Positions 24,937-33,318 of a stretch of 34,336 bases of DNA are shown one piece after another. Both the position numbers and the translations under genes were made by a program. Numbering within the stretch: the first letter of the stretch is position 1; every line of letters begins with the position of its first letter. Below the pieces are notes generated by a model that searched no databases, was not told where the DNA came from, and saw only the letters and a program-made list of their open reading frames with translations. This stretch comes from Mycobacterium sp. NAZ190054 (lineage in GTDB: Bacteria; Actinomycetota; Actinomycetes; Mycobacteriales; Mycobacteriaceae), in contig NZ_LMVQ01000201.1 of assembly GCF_001545925.1 (NCBI RefSeq), positions 1-34,336 of the forward strand. The letters are read 5' to 3'.

Positions 24937-25828
24937 GTCCGCCGAACTGCCGGCGGTCACCACGACCGACCAGTCCGCCGTCCGGCTGCTCCCGATCACG
25001 GCGGCGGACCTTCCCGCGGTGGCGCAGTTCCTCCATGACGAGCTCGACCCCACGGTGCCGGTCGACCGGTGGGAGTCGGACATCATCCCGACGTGGCGGG
25101 TGGACCAACCCAACTACGGGTTCCTGCTCCGCTGCGACGGCGCGGTGGTGGGCGCCCATCTCGCGTTCTACGCCGAACGGGAGATCGACGGTGTCAGACA
25201 ACGGTTCTGCAACCTGGCGGCCTGGTGCGTGGCGGAGCCTTACCGCTCACACGCGCTGGGCCTGCTGCGTGCCCTGCTCCGCCAGAAGCCCTACCACTTC
25301 ACCGACCTGTCGCCGTCACCCGACGTGCTGGTCCTGAACACCCGTCTCGGATTCACGGCACTGGACACGGCGACGGTGGTGGTCCCCAATCTCCCCTGGC
25401 CGATGCGCCGGCGCGGCGTGCGGGTGTTCTCCGACCGCAGAAGGATCGAAGGCAGCCTGCGGGGCGAGGATCTGTCTCGCTACCGCGACCATGCCGCGGC
25501 GGCCGCCGCGCAGCATGTCGTCATCGTCCGGGGAGCGCAGGCCTGCCATGTGATCTTCCGGCGGGTGCGGCGGAAGGATCTCCCGCTGTTCGCGTCACTG
25601 GTGTACGTCGGCAACCAGGAGCTGTTCCGGGCCGCCGCACCGCAGTTCTTCCGGCACCTCCTCCTGCGGCACGGCATTCCGGCGACGCTCATCGAATCAC
25701 ACGTCGTCGGCGGGCGATTCGCCCGGGCGGTGGAGGTGTCACCCAGGCCGAAGATGTATCGCAGCGACTCTTTGCGCCCCGACCAGATCGACTACCTGTA
25801 CAGCGAACTCACCTGCATGCGGTGGTGA
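24923..25828 (+). CDS. GNAT-like acyltransferase paralogue 2
   Basis: 301 residues from ATG 24923, overlapping the deacetylase by 14 bp. It is clearly homologous along its length to the protein at 6039-6932: PNYGFLL, RFCNLAAWCVAEPYRS, YHFTDLSPSP, NTRLGF, PNLPWP, YRDHAAA and the ending PKMYRSDSLRPDQIDYLYSEL. The GNAT-like half has the VAEPYRSHALGLL stretch expected around the acyl-thioester pyrophosphate site, and the C-terminal extension is unassigned. It lies between the deacetylase and a ligase/carrier pair, which suggests it transfers the acyl group carried by the protein at 27489-27779. The ordering mirrors the first module. The reaction is inferred from context. Confidence 0.7.
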   Translation: MSLSESAELPAVTTTDQSAVRLLPITAADLPAVAQFLHDELDPTVPVDRWESDIIPTWRVDQPNYGFLLRCDGAVVGAHLAFYAEREIDGVRQRFCNLAAWCVAEPYRSHALGLLRALLRQKPYHFTDLSPSPDVLVLNTRLGFTALDTATVVVPNLPWPMRRRGVRVFSDRRRIEGSLRGEDLSRYRDHAAAAAAQHVVIVRGAQACHVIFRRVRRKDLPLFASLVYVGNQELFRAAAPQFFRHLLLRHGIPATLIESHVVGGRFARAVEVSPRPKMYRSDSLRPDQIDYLYSELTCMRW

Positions 25829-25879
25829 GCTGGCGTCCCACGCGAACGCCGAGCCGTCACCGGAAAGGAACATCCCGCG

Positions 25880-27448
25880 ATGAGAAGCAACGTGCACCAC
25901 ATGCTTGAGCAACGCGCGGCGTCACACCCCGGGACCCCGGCACTGACGTACCGCGACGAGACGGTCGGCTACGCCCAGTTGTGGGACCGGGTCCGGGGGA
26001 CGGCAGCGGGGTTGGCACACCTCGGCGTGTGCAGGGAGCAGCGTGTCGCCGTGTACCTCGAGAAGCGGATCGAGACGGTGGCCGCCCTCTTCGGTGCGTC
26101 CGTGGCGGGTTGCGTGTTCGTACCGGTCAACCCGGTGCTGCGAGCGGCTCAGGTGCGCCACATCGTGGCGGACTGCGACGTCACGGTACTGGTGACCTCG
26201 CCTGAACGGTTCGCGGTGCTGCGCGGGGAACTCGGCGCCTGCCGTTCCGTGCGGCACGTCGTGCTCGTCGGTGCCGGGACCGTCCCCGACGATCCCGACC
26301 GCCACTACGCGGTGCACCGCTGGGCCGGTCTGTGTGCGTCCGAGACCGCAGAGGTCGCCCCGAGCGGCGCCATCGATCTCGACATCGCGGCGATCCTCTA
26401 CACCTCGGGGAGCACAGGGAAGCCGAAAGGCGTTGTGCTGAGCCATCGAAATCTCATCGCCGGCGCGGAGAGCGTCGCGCAGTACCTCGGCAACACCGCG
26501 GACGACGTCGTACTCGCCGCGCTGCCGCTGAGCTTCGACGCCGGGTTCAGCCAGCTCACCACCGCGTTCGCCGTCGGGGCGCACGTGGTGCTGATGAACT
26601 ACCTGAGGCCGTCGGAGGTTCCGCGCCTGTGCGCCCGGCACCGGGTCACCGCGCTGACCTGCGTTCCGCCGCTCTGGATCCAGATCGCCGAGCAGACGTG
26701 GCCGCCGGCCGCGACGGCGTCCATCCGCTACTTCGCCAACACCGGCGGTCGACTGCCCAAACCGACCCTGGACAAGCTGCGCGGGCTCTTCCCGCACGCT
26801 CAGCCGTTCCTGATGTACGGGCTGACCGAGGCGTTCCGGTCCACCTATCTCGATCCGGCCGAAGTGGACCGCAGGCCCGATTCCATCGGCAAAGCCATCC
26901 CCGACACCGAGATCCTGGTGCTGCGGCCCGACGGTTCCCGCTGCGATCCGGGCGAGGAAGGCGAGCTTGTGCACCGGGGCGCGCTGGTCGCACTCGGCTA
27001 CTGGAACGATCCGGTGCGCTCCGCCGAGCGGTTCCGCCCTGTGCGGCAGTCCGACTGGCGCACCAGCGAACCGGCAGTCTGGTCGGGTGACACGGTGGTC
27101 GCCGACGAGGACGGCTTCCTGTACTTCGTCGGCCGGAAGGACGACATGATCAAGACCTCGGGATACCGCGTCAGCCCGACCGAGATCGAGGAAGTGGCCT
27201 ACGAGACACGCCTGGTGCACGCCGCTGTCGCGCTGGGCGTGGACGACGAGGACCTCGGGCAGCGTGTCGTCCTCGCCGTCACCCCGGCCGATGCCGAAAC
27301 CTTCGACTCCGCAGCGCTGGTCGCCGAGCTGAGGCAGCGGCTACCGCTCTACATGCTGCCGTCGTCGGTGGTGGTGTCGGAGGACATCCCGCGATCACCC
27401 AACGGGAAGTTCGACCGTGCCGGGCTCCGAGAGGCGCTGGGCCCGTGA
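25880..27448 (+). CDS. AMP-forming acyl/aminoacyl ligase, exosortase-associated type
   Basis: 522 residues from ATG 25880 (AAAGGA ribosome site 10 bases upstream). ANL motifs: ILYTSGSTGKPKGVVLSH, MYGLTEAFRSTYL, a WSGDTVV form of A7, GRKDDMIKTSGYRVSP, and SPNGKFDR with Lys510. Segments such as VPPLWIQIAEQTWP, MYGLTEAFRSTYL, VDRRPDSIGKAIP and GELVHRGALVALGYWND match my memory of ligases from proteobacterial exosortase-linked polysaccharide loci. It would adenylate a carboxylate and load the carrier encoded 40 bp downstream. Asp220 (LSFDAGFSQ) sits where amino-acid-activating domains bind the amine, so an amino-acid-like substrate is possible. The hand-read pocket D-A-S-C-A-T-M-R-S matches no code I know. 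Confidence 0.88.
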   Translation: MRSNVHHMLEQRAASHPGTPALTYRDETVGYAQLWDRVRGTAAGLAHLGVCREQRVAVYLEKRIETVAALFGASVAGCVFVPVNPVLRAAQVRHIVADCDVTVLVTSPERFAVLRGELGACRSVRHVVLVGAGTVPDDPDRHYAVHRWAGLCASETAEVAPSGAIDLDIAAILYTSGSTGKPKGVVLSHRNLIAGAESVAQYLGNTADDVVLAALPLSFDAGFSQLTTAFAVGAHVVLMNYLRPSEVPRLCARHRVTALTCVPPLWIQIAEQTWPPAATASIRYFANTGGRLPKPTLDKLRGLFPHAQPFLMYGLTEAFRSTYLDPAEVDRRPDSIGKAIPDTEILVLRPDGSRCDPGEEGELVHRGALVALGYWNDPVRSAERFRPVRQSDWRTSEPAVWSGDTVVADEDGFLYFVGRKDDMIKTSGYRVSPTEIEEVAYETRLVHAAVALGVDDEDLGQRVVLAVTPADAETFDSAALVAELRQRLPLYMLPSSVVVSEDIPRSPNGKFDRAGLREALGP

Positions 27449-27488
27449 ATACGTGTCTGGATCACGAGAACAACAGGGAGGGAACCAC

Positions 27489-27779
27489 ATGAGGTACACC
27501 GAGGCGACGCTGGACGGCGTCATCAGGGTCATTGTCACGACATTGGGCATCGAGGAACGCGCGGACACCTTGGAGGCGTCGACCCGGCTGCTCGACGGCA
27601 TGCCCGAGCTCCACTCGATGGCGGTGGTGGCATTGGCGGTCGCGTTGGAGCGGGAGTTCGATCTGGAGATCGACGACGAGGACCTGACCGGTGAGGTGTT
27701 CGAGACCATCGGCACGCTCGCCGAGTTCGTCGAGGAATGCTGCAGCACAAGTCAACTGACCCGGACCGAAGCGGGGTAG
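27489..27779 (+). CDS. Acyl carrier protein paired with the second ligase
   Basis: 96 residues from ATG 27489, preceded by AGGGAGGG; a longer upstream frame overlaps the ligase and is unlikely. The sequence LLDGMPELHSMAVVALAVAL places the phosphopantetheine Ser at residue 43, with His before it instead of the usual Asp. The following EREFDLEIDDEDL and the GEVFETIGTLAEFVEE helix fit an ACP. PEL-S-MAVV resembles carriers found next to exosortase-associated ligases. It would hold the acyl group made by the preceding enzyme for transfer by the GNAT-like protein upstream. It is distinct from the PCP at 2913-3134, giving the locus two carriers. Confidence 0.88.
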   Translation: MRYTEATLDGVIRVIVTTLGIEERADTLEASTRLLDGMPELHSMAVVALAVALEREFDLEIDDEDLTGEVFETIGTLAEFVEECCSTSQLTRTEAG

Positions 27780-27785
27780 ACGTCC

Positions 27786-29024
27786 ATGGCGACCCTGGTA
27801 CTCGCGTCGACGCGTGTGGACACGCCGTCGAACGGAACCGACCTGCGGACCAAGCCTCTGTGCGAGCTGATACCGGACGACCTTCACCTGCTGGTGGTGC
27901 CGGTCTATCCGCTGCCCGCGCTGCGCGCGGGGGGCAAGGACGATTCGACGGTGTTCACCAGCGTGACCGAGTGCCCACCGCTGCTGGCCGGACCGCGGTC
28001 GCCACGGCGCCACCTCCGCCTCAGCGACGACAACTATCTCCGGACCAGTCGGCCCCGCGAATTCGCGGCGACCCAACGGATGTTGGCGGACGTCGTGGCC
28101 GGTCGCGGCATCGACCGCATCGTGGTGTTCGGTGCCGACCTCGCCGAGCTGGTGGCCGACCTGCGGGGCTGCACCAAGGTGCTCGACGTCTGCGACAGCA
28201 TGACGCTGCGGATGAGCCGGGCGTTCCACCACGCCGGAGGGCTGCGCGCCGGACGGTGGGCCGACGCGCTCGACCTGTACCGGGCCCGCAGGACCGAGGC
28301 GCGGTTACCCGCGATGTTCGATCACGTCGTCACCGTCAGCGACGTCGACACCGCAGAAATCGTCCGGCTCAGCGGTATCAGCGCGAACGTGCACACCGTG
28401 CTCAACGGCGTGGACGACGCGTACCTCGCCCCGATGCCGCCACCGGCGCACCGGCGCGGCGTGGTCTTCTGGGGCAACCTCGATTTCGAGCCGAACACCG
28501 CCGCGCTCGCGCATTTCTTCGACGAGATCTGGTTCCCCGAACTCCGGCCTGCCGGAGTTGAAGTCGACGTGGTGGGCGGCAACGCCCCGCAATGGCTGGT
28601 CGCGCTGGCCGAACGCGAACCACTGCTCCGGCTGGCCGGCTTCGTACCCGATCTCCGCGCGGAGGTGTCCCGCTACCCGGTGATGATCAACCCGATGCAG
28701 ACCGGAAGCGGATTGAAGAACAAGGTCTTGGAGGCCTTCGGGCTCGGCATCTCCGTGGTGTCGACAGCCCGCGGCGTCGAGGCCATGCCGGACGTGGTGG
28801 ACGGGGAGCATCTGCTGATCGCCGACGGCGCCGACTTCGCCGGCGCGGTACTGGACCTGCTCGACGACCCGGCCCGCCGGATGCGGCTGCGCGCGAACGC
28901 CAACGCGCTGCTGCACGCGCGCTACCGGTGGGGCGTGACCGGCCGGCCGTGGCGGGCCCTGTTCGGCGCCGACGCGGGCCCGTTCCGGTGCCCCGACGCC
29001 GACTTTTTGGAAGCGGCGACATGA
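27786..29024 (+). CDS. GT4-family glycosyltransferase
   Basis: 412 residues from ATG 27786. The N-terminal domain begins LVLASTRVDTPSNGTDLRT, with VVFGADLAELV and LDVCDSMTLRMSRAF further on. HTVLNGVDDAYL is the linker. The donor domain has VVFWGNLDFEPNTAALAHF, VDVVGGNAP, LRLAGFVPDL and NPMQTGSGLKNKVLEAFGLGISVVST. The second acidic residue of the donor motif is present (VLEAFG) and GSGLKNK replaces the first, a pattern shared with sugar transferases I remember from exosortase-linked loci. It would add a sugar to the repeat unit on the cytosolic side. It lies between the acyl carrier and the flippase, within the same operon. Confidence 0.9.
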   Translation: MATLVLASTRVDTPSNGTDLRTKPLCELIPDDLHLLVVPVYPLPALRAGGKDDSTVFTSVTECPPLLAGPRSPRRHLRLSDDNYLRTSRPREFAATQRMLADVVAGRGIDRIVVFGADLAELVADLRGCTKVLDVCDSMTLRMSRAFHHAGGLRAGRWADALDLYRARRTEARLPAMFDHVVTVSDVDTAEIVRLSGISANVHTVLNGVDDAYLAPMPPPAHRRGVVFWGNLDFEPNTAALAHFFDEIWFPELRPAGVEVDVVGGNAPQWLVALAEREPLLRLAGFVPDLRAEVSRYPVMINPMQTGSGLKNKVLEAFGLGISVVSTARGVEAMPDVVDGEHLLIADGADFAGAVLDLLDDPARRMRLRANANALLHARYRWGVTGRPWRALFGADAGPFRCPDADFLEAAT

Positions 29025-29033
29025 CCGGCCCAC

Positions 29034-30602
29034 ATGACTAGCCGGTCGGCTCCGGACGTCGCCGAGGTGGAGACGCCGGGACCGCTGTCGCGGACATTGC
29101 GTCGGGGCGCGGCCATCGCGACGGGGATGTTGGTCTTCACGCAACTGGTGTCGCTGGCCCAGACGCTCGTCCTGGCCCGGCTGCTCTCGCCGGCAGAGGT
29201 CGGTTGGTTCGCCGCAGGCACCGTGCTGTCCGGCTTCCTGGTCACCTTCGCCGAGGCGGGAATGGCGAATGCGTTGGTGCAGCGGCAGGATCGGCTCGAC
29301 GATGCGACCGCCACCGTCTTCTGGTCGACGCTGCTGGCCGGCGTGGGATGGGCAGTCCTGGCGCTGGCGTGCGCGCCGCTGATGTCCTGGATCTTCGGCA
29401 GCGACATCGTGGGACTGATCGCGGCGGTGTCGTCGGGGACGATCGTGCTGCACGCACTGACCTACGTCCCGGACGCGCTGATGCAGCGACGCTTCGACTT
29501 CCGGGAACGCTACATCGTCCAACCGGTCACGGTGGTGACGTTCGCGGTCACCTCGGTGGCGTTCTGCGCCAACGGCTTCGGTGTGTGGGGTCTGGTCATC
29601 GGCTCGTACTGCTCGGTCGCTGCCTGGCTGGTGGCCAGCTGGACTCTGGCCGGGTGGCGGCCCGGGGCGCGCGGACGGCCGTCGCTGGCGCTGTGGCGTG
29701 AACTGGCCGGATTCTCGGTGCCGCTGGTGGTCTGGAACGTGATCAACCAGGCTCGCGATCTGCTGGAGACAGCCGTGGTCGGTGCGGCGCTGAACGCCAC
29801 CGCGCTGGGTTACTACCGGTACGGCCGGCGACTCGGTTCGTTACCGGAGATCGCCGTGATCGACGTCGGGTCCTACGTGCTGTTCCCGGCGTTCTCCCGG
29901 CTGGCTGTCGACGCCGAGCGGTTCCGGGCGGCGTTCCTGCGAGCCCTGCAGGTGCTCTGGTGCCTCATCGTCCCGGTGGCCTTCTTCATCATCGCGGCCG
30001 GCGAGCCGTTGGTCGCCGTGCTGCTCGGCGAGAAGTGGCGGGGGGCGGGCGTCATGCTGGTCGCCCTGGCCGGAGTCGGCCCGGGGGTGGCGTTGATGGC
30101 GGTCGGCATGGAGTCGATCAAGGGGATCGGCCGGACCCGCCGGTTGCACTGGGTCACTGTCGTCAGCACCGGGCTCGGGGTCGGCCTGCTGTTCGCGCTG
30201 CTGCCGCTGGGCCTGACCGGGGTCGGGCTGGCGCTGTCGGCGTCGTCGCTGACCGCCGGGGTGCTCAGCGTGCTCCTCGCGCGGCCGCTGGCGGCTGTGA
30301 CGTTCGGCGAGTTGGCACACCGGCTGATTCCGCCGATTCTGGTGGCCGTGCTTCCCGCGGTCGTGGTGAAGTTGTCGGAGGTCACTTTCCTTCACTCGGA
30401 CCAGCGCGGATTCCTGCTCGGCTCGGTGATGCTGCTGGCAGAGGGCGCGGCTTACCTCGCGCTCTACGGAGCCGGTTTGGCGCTCTGCGCACCGGCCGCA
30501 TGGCGTGAGCTGTCGTCGGCGGTGCGACAACTCCGCCGCCGGGGTGAGGACACCCACGACACGATGAATGCCGATGTTCCTGCAGATCAACGAGATTCGT
30601 GA
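29034..30602 (+). CDS. Wzx/TuaB-type polysaccharide flippase
   Basis: 522 residues from ATG 29034; ATG 29021 runs into a stop after six codons. About 12 to 14 membrane helices are predicted. RGAAIATGMLVFTQLVSLAQTLVLARLLSPAEVGWFA is the classic start of the polysaccharide transporter family, and LLETAVVGAALNATALGYYRYGRRLGSLP matches the second repeat. The protein would move the finished prenyl-linked repeat unit across the cytoplasmic membrane for the polymerase at 12512-14017. A hydrophilic tail (RRRGEDTHDTMNAD) lies in the cytoplasm. It ends 10 bp before the lipoprotein lyase gene. With the initiating transferase, Wzy and Wzz it completes an inner-membrane Wzx/Wzy set. Confidence 0.9.
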   Translation: MTSRSAPDVAEVETPGPLSRTLRRGAAIATGMLVFTQLVSLAQTLVLARLLSPAEVGWFAAGTVLSGFLVTFAEAGMANALVQRQDRLDDATATVFWSTLLAGVGWAVLALACAPLMSWIFGSDIVGLIAAVSSGTIVLHALTYVPDALMQRRFDFRERYIVQPVTVVTFAVTSVAFCANGFGVWGLVIGSYCSVAAWLVASWTLAGWRPGARGRPSLALWRELAGFSVPLVVWNVINQARDLLETAVVGAALNATALGYYRYGRRLGSLPEIAVIDVGSYVLFPAFSRLAVDAERFRAAFLRALQVLWCLIVPVAFFIIAAGEPLVAVLLGEKWRGAGVMLVALAGVGPGVALMAVGMESIKGIGRTRRLHWVTVVSTGLGVGLLFALLPLGLTGVGLALSASSLTAGVLSVLLARPLAAVTFGELAHRLIPPILVAVLPAVVVKLSEVTFLHSDQRGFLLGSVMLLAEGAAYLALYGAGLALCAPAAWRELSSAVRQLRRRGEDTHDTMNADVPADQRDS

Positions 30603-30612
30603 AGGAGTCGTC

Positions 30613-31437
30613 ATGTCTCAACTGCGGAAGGCGCTCACCTCGTTGGCGGTCGTCGCGGTCACGATGGCGGCCGGCTGCGTGAGCGGGGTCGCGCTGCCGC
30701 ACGGGAAGGCGCAACTGTTGTTCGTCGGCGACTACTCGACCGGGGATTTCAGCCAGTGGCCGAGCGTCCAGAACCGGGACTACAACGGACCCGGCGCCAG
30801 GTACGTCCCGTCGTATCCGGCGACCGTGGTCAACGATCCGGCCAGAGGCAAGGCGGCCCGTTTCGAGGTCAGGTCGGGCGACTGGTCGGGCTTCGCCACC
30901 GGTGAGCGCTCGGACGTCGGCTCCAACTCAGACGACACCGGCGGCCGGGAAGGGCAGGTGCGCTGGTATTCGTTCGCCACCAAGTTCGACCCGAGTTTCC
31001 CGCAGAACCACGCCGATCTGGGCTGGGGGGTCACCAACGGGTGGCATCCGAACTCCAGCAGGGGCAGTGCCGCGTTCGAGTGGAGCGTCGGAACCAGGAA
31101 CGGCTACTGGTCGCTGGACGTCGAAGAGCAGAGCAGACCAGGTGTGTACCAGGGCAGCCACACCATCTTCGAGACACCGTTGAACGTGGGGACCTGGCAC
31201 GACGTGAAGATGCAGGTGAACTGGTCCAGTGATCCCGAGCGGGGATGGATCAGGTTGTGGCTCAACGGCGCCCGCCAGACGTTCTTCGACGGCTCCGACA
31301 CCTACTTTCTGAGCACCCTGGTCCCCGGCACCACCACCTGTTACTACAAGGAGGGTTACTACCGGCAGGCGGCCCAACCCACAGGCATCGTGTACCACAG
31401 CGGGTTCCGCGCCGCCGGCGAGGAAGCCGCCCTCTGA
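30613..31437 (+). CDS. Putative lipoprotein polysaccharide lyase (PL20/heparin-lyase-like jelly roll)
   Basis: 274 residues from ATG 30613, 5 bases after AAGGAG. A signal peptide with KALTSLAVVAVTMAAGC gives a lipobox-like AAGC with Cys22 as the acylated residue; the -3 position is Ala rather than Leu, so lipidation is probable, not certain. The rest resembles polysaccharide lyases of the glucuronan/heparin-lyase beta-jelly-roll type: GDYSTGDFSQW, RFEVRSGDW, GERSDV, VRWYSFATKFDPSFP, WGVTNGWHP, and WHDVKMQVNWS followed by GWIRLWLNGA. It would cleave uronate-containing polymer outside the cytoplasmic membrane, trimming or releasing chains. It is the last plus-strand gene of the locus and faces the amidotransferase gene. 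Confidence 0.75.
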   Translation: MSQLRKALTSLAVVAVTMAAGCVSGVALPHGKAQLLFVGDYSTGDFSQWPSVQNRDYNGPGARYVPSYPATVVNDPARGKAARFEVRSGDWSGFATGERSDVGSNSDDTGGREGQVRWYSFATKFDPSFPQNHADLGWGVTNGWHPNSSRGSAAFEWSVGTRNGYWSLDVEEQSRPGVYQGSHTIFETPLNVGTWHDVKMQVNWSSDPERGWIRLWLNGARQTFFDGSDTYFLSTLVPGTTTCYYKEGYYRQAAQPTGIVYHSGFRAAGEEAAL

Positions 31438-31452
31438 CGCGGACGCGGCGTT

Positions 31453-33318
31453 TCAGAGTCCGAGCGAGAGACTCGACGGGTCCTGCCCGTCGAGGAAGAT
31501 CCGCGCCCACACATCGAGGGTGAGCACGCTCCAGAGTTCCTTGCCGAAGTCGTACCGGCCGGCCCGGTGCAGTGCGAGCGCGCGGCGGACGCGCTCTGGG
31601 TCCACCAACGGATCGGGCCGTGCGTCAGGACCGGAGACGAGCCGGTCCAACGCATCGCCCAGACTGCCCCGGAACCACGGCGACACCGGAACCGTGAAAC
31701 CGATCTTCTTGCGGGACAACAGCTCTGCGGGGAGGCGGCGACGCGCCACCTCGCGAACCACCATCTTTGTGCGACGCGGGGAGGCCTTGAGCTGCGAGGG
31801 AAGCCGGGCGGCGAACTCGGCCAACTCGTGGTCGAGCAGCGGCATCCGTCCCTCGATGGATGCCGCCATCGTCATCTTGTCCCCGCGGACGAGAAGGTTG
31901 TCGACCAGGTAACTCTCGACGTCGAGCGCCAGCATGCGATCGAGAGGATCAAGGCCGGTGTCGATGCCGGACAGCAGCGGCTCCAGCGGCCGCAGGCCGT
32001 CGGACGACAGTCCGGCCAGGCGGTCGGCACCGAACCAGGACGGCCAGCGTTCCCCCGGGGCCGCTGTGGCGAGCGCCGTGACGGCCATCCGGGCCCGACG
32101 CGGTAGCCGGTGCCACTCTGCCAGCCGGTGCAGCCGGCGCTCACCCAGGACGGCGCGTGCCGGGCGGCCGGCACGGTCGAGGAGTGCGTCCACGCGGTAC
32201 TTCGGGTATCCGCCGAACAACTCGTCACCGCCCTCCCCGGACAGAACCACCGTGACGTGCTCACGCGCCATCCGCGACAGCGCGAGCAGTGGAATCTCCG
32301 ACGGCTCGGCCAGCGGCTCGTCACGGTGCCAGACCGCCGTGGGCATCAGCCGGAGGAACTCCCCGGGCCCCAGCCGGATCTCGTGGTGGCGGGTGCCGAA
32401 CGTGTGCGCGGTGGAGCGGGCAGCAGCCAGCTCATCCCCGGCCCACCCCTCGTCGAACCCGATCGAGAAGGTGCGCACCGGCTCGTCCATCAGCTCCGAC
32501 ATGAACGACAGCACGGTGCTCGAGTCGAGACCGCCCGACAGGAAGCACCCGAGCGGCACGTCGCTCACGAGGCGCCGGCCGACCGCGGTACGCATGAGGG
32601 TCTCGGCCTCTTCGGCGGCTTCGGTGAGCGTGGTCGCCGGTTTCGCGTCGTAGCGCAGCCGCCACCACCGCTGTATCTCGACACCCTCGCCGCTGAGGAC
32701 CATCTTGTGGCCGGCAGGTAACTGGCGGACCGACCGGAAGAGGGTCCGCGGGCTCGGCACGTAGCGCAAGGCCAGATAGTCCTGCAGCGCGGCGTCGTCG
32801 ACGTCGGTGGACACCCCGGCAGCCACAAGCGCCTTGATCTCCGAGCCGAACACCACCGCACTTCCGCTGCGTGAGTAGTAGAGCGGCTTCTTGCCGAAAC
32901 GGTCCCGGGCGATGAGCAGGCGGTGGCGGTGCTCATCCCAGAGTGCCAGCGCGAACATGCCCGCGAGGCGGTGAAGCATGTCGTCGCCCCACTGTTCGTA
33001 GCCGTGGACCAGAACCTCTGTGTCACAACGGGTCACGAAGCGGTGGCCGTGACGTTCGAGTTCGGCGCGCAGCTCGCGGAAGTTGTAGATCTCGCCGTTG
33101 AACACGACTGCCACGGAGCCGTCCTCGTTGAAGATCGGCTGGTCCCCGCCGGCCAGATCGATGATGGCCAGCCGGCGCATCCCGAGAGTGAGCCCGGGCC
33201 GGTCGAATCGCCCCTGACCGTCCGGGCCGCGGTGGAAGATGGCGTCGAGCATGCGGTCGAGTCGCCCGGATCCCGGTGCCGGATCCTTTTCATTCCAGAT
33301 ACCGCAGATGCCGCACAT
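31453..33318 (-). CDS. asnB: Asparagine synthetase-type glutamine amidotransferase
   Basis: 621 residues. It starts MCGICGIW with the Ntn nucleophile Cys2, followed by HRGPDG, MRRLAIIDL, FNGEIYNF and CDTEVLVHGYEQWG of the glutaminase domain. The synthetase domain has FLSGGLDSST (PP-loop), LSGEGGDELFGGYPKY, LLVRGDKMTMAASIEGRMPLLDHEL and RKKIGFTVP. A GGGGGGA ribosome site lies about 7 bases before the start. The family amidates a carboxylate with ATP and glutamine. In a uronate-polymer locus it may form uronamides; relatives are regular members of exosortase-linked polysaccharide loci. Plain asparagine synthesis cannot be excluded. It is convergent with the lyase gene and has its own promoter region. 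Confidence 0.9.
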   Translation of the reverse strand: MCGICGIWNEKDPAPGSGRLDRMLDAIFHRGPDGQGRFDRPGLTLGMRRLAIIDLAGGDQPIFNEDGSVAVVFNGEIYNFRELRAELERHGHRFVTRCDTEVLVHGYEQWGDDMLHRLAGMFALALWDEHRHRLLIARDRFGKKPLYYSRSGSAVVFGSEIKALVAAGVSTDVDDAALQDYLALRYVPSPRTLFRSVRQLPAGHKMVLSGEGVEIQRWWRLRYDAKPATTLTEAAEEAETLMRTAVGRRLVSDVPLGCFLSGGLDSSTVLSFMSELMDEPVRTFSIGFDEGWAGDELAAARSTAHTFGTRHHEIRLGPGEFLRLMPTAVWHRDEPLAEPSEIPLLALSRMAREHVTVVLSGEGGDELFGGYPKYRVDALLDRAGRPARAVLGERRLHRLAEWHRLPRRARMAVTALATAAPGERWPSWFGADRLAGLSSDGLRPLEPLLSGIDTGLDPLDRMLALDVESYLVDNLLVRGDKMTMAASIEGRMPLLDHELAEFAARLPSQLKASPRRTKMVVREVARRRLPAELLSRKKIGFTVPVSPWFRGSLGDALDRLVSGPDARPDPLVDPERVRRALALHRAGRYDFGKELWSVLTLDVWARIFLDGQDPSSLSLGL

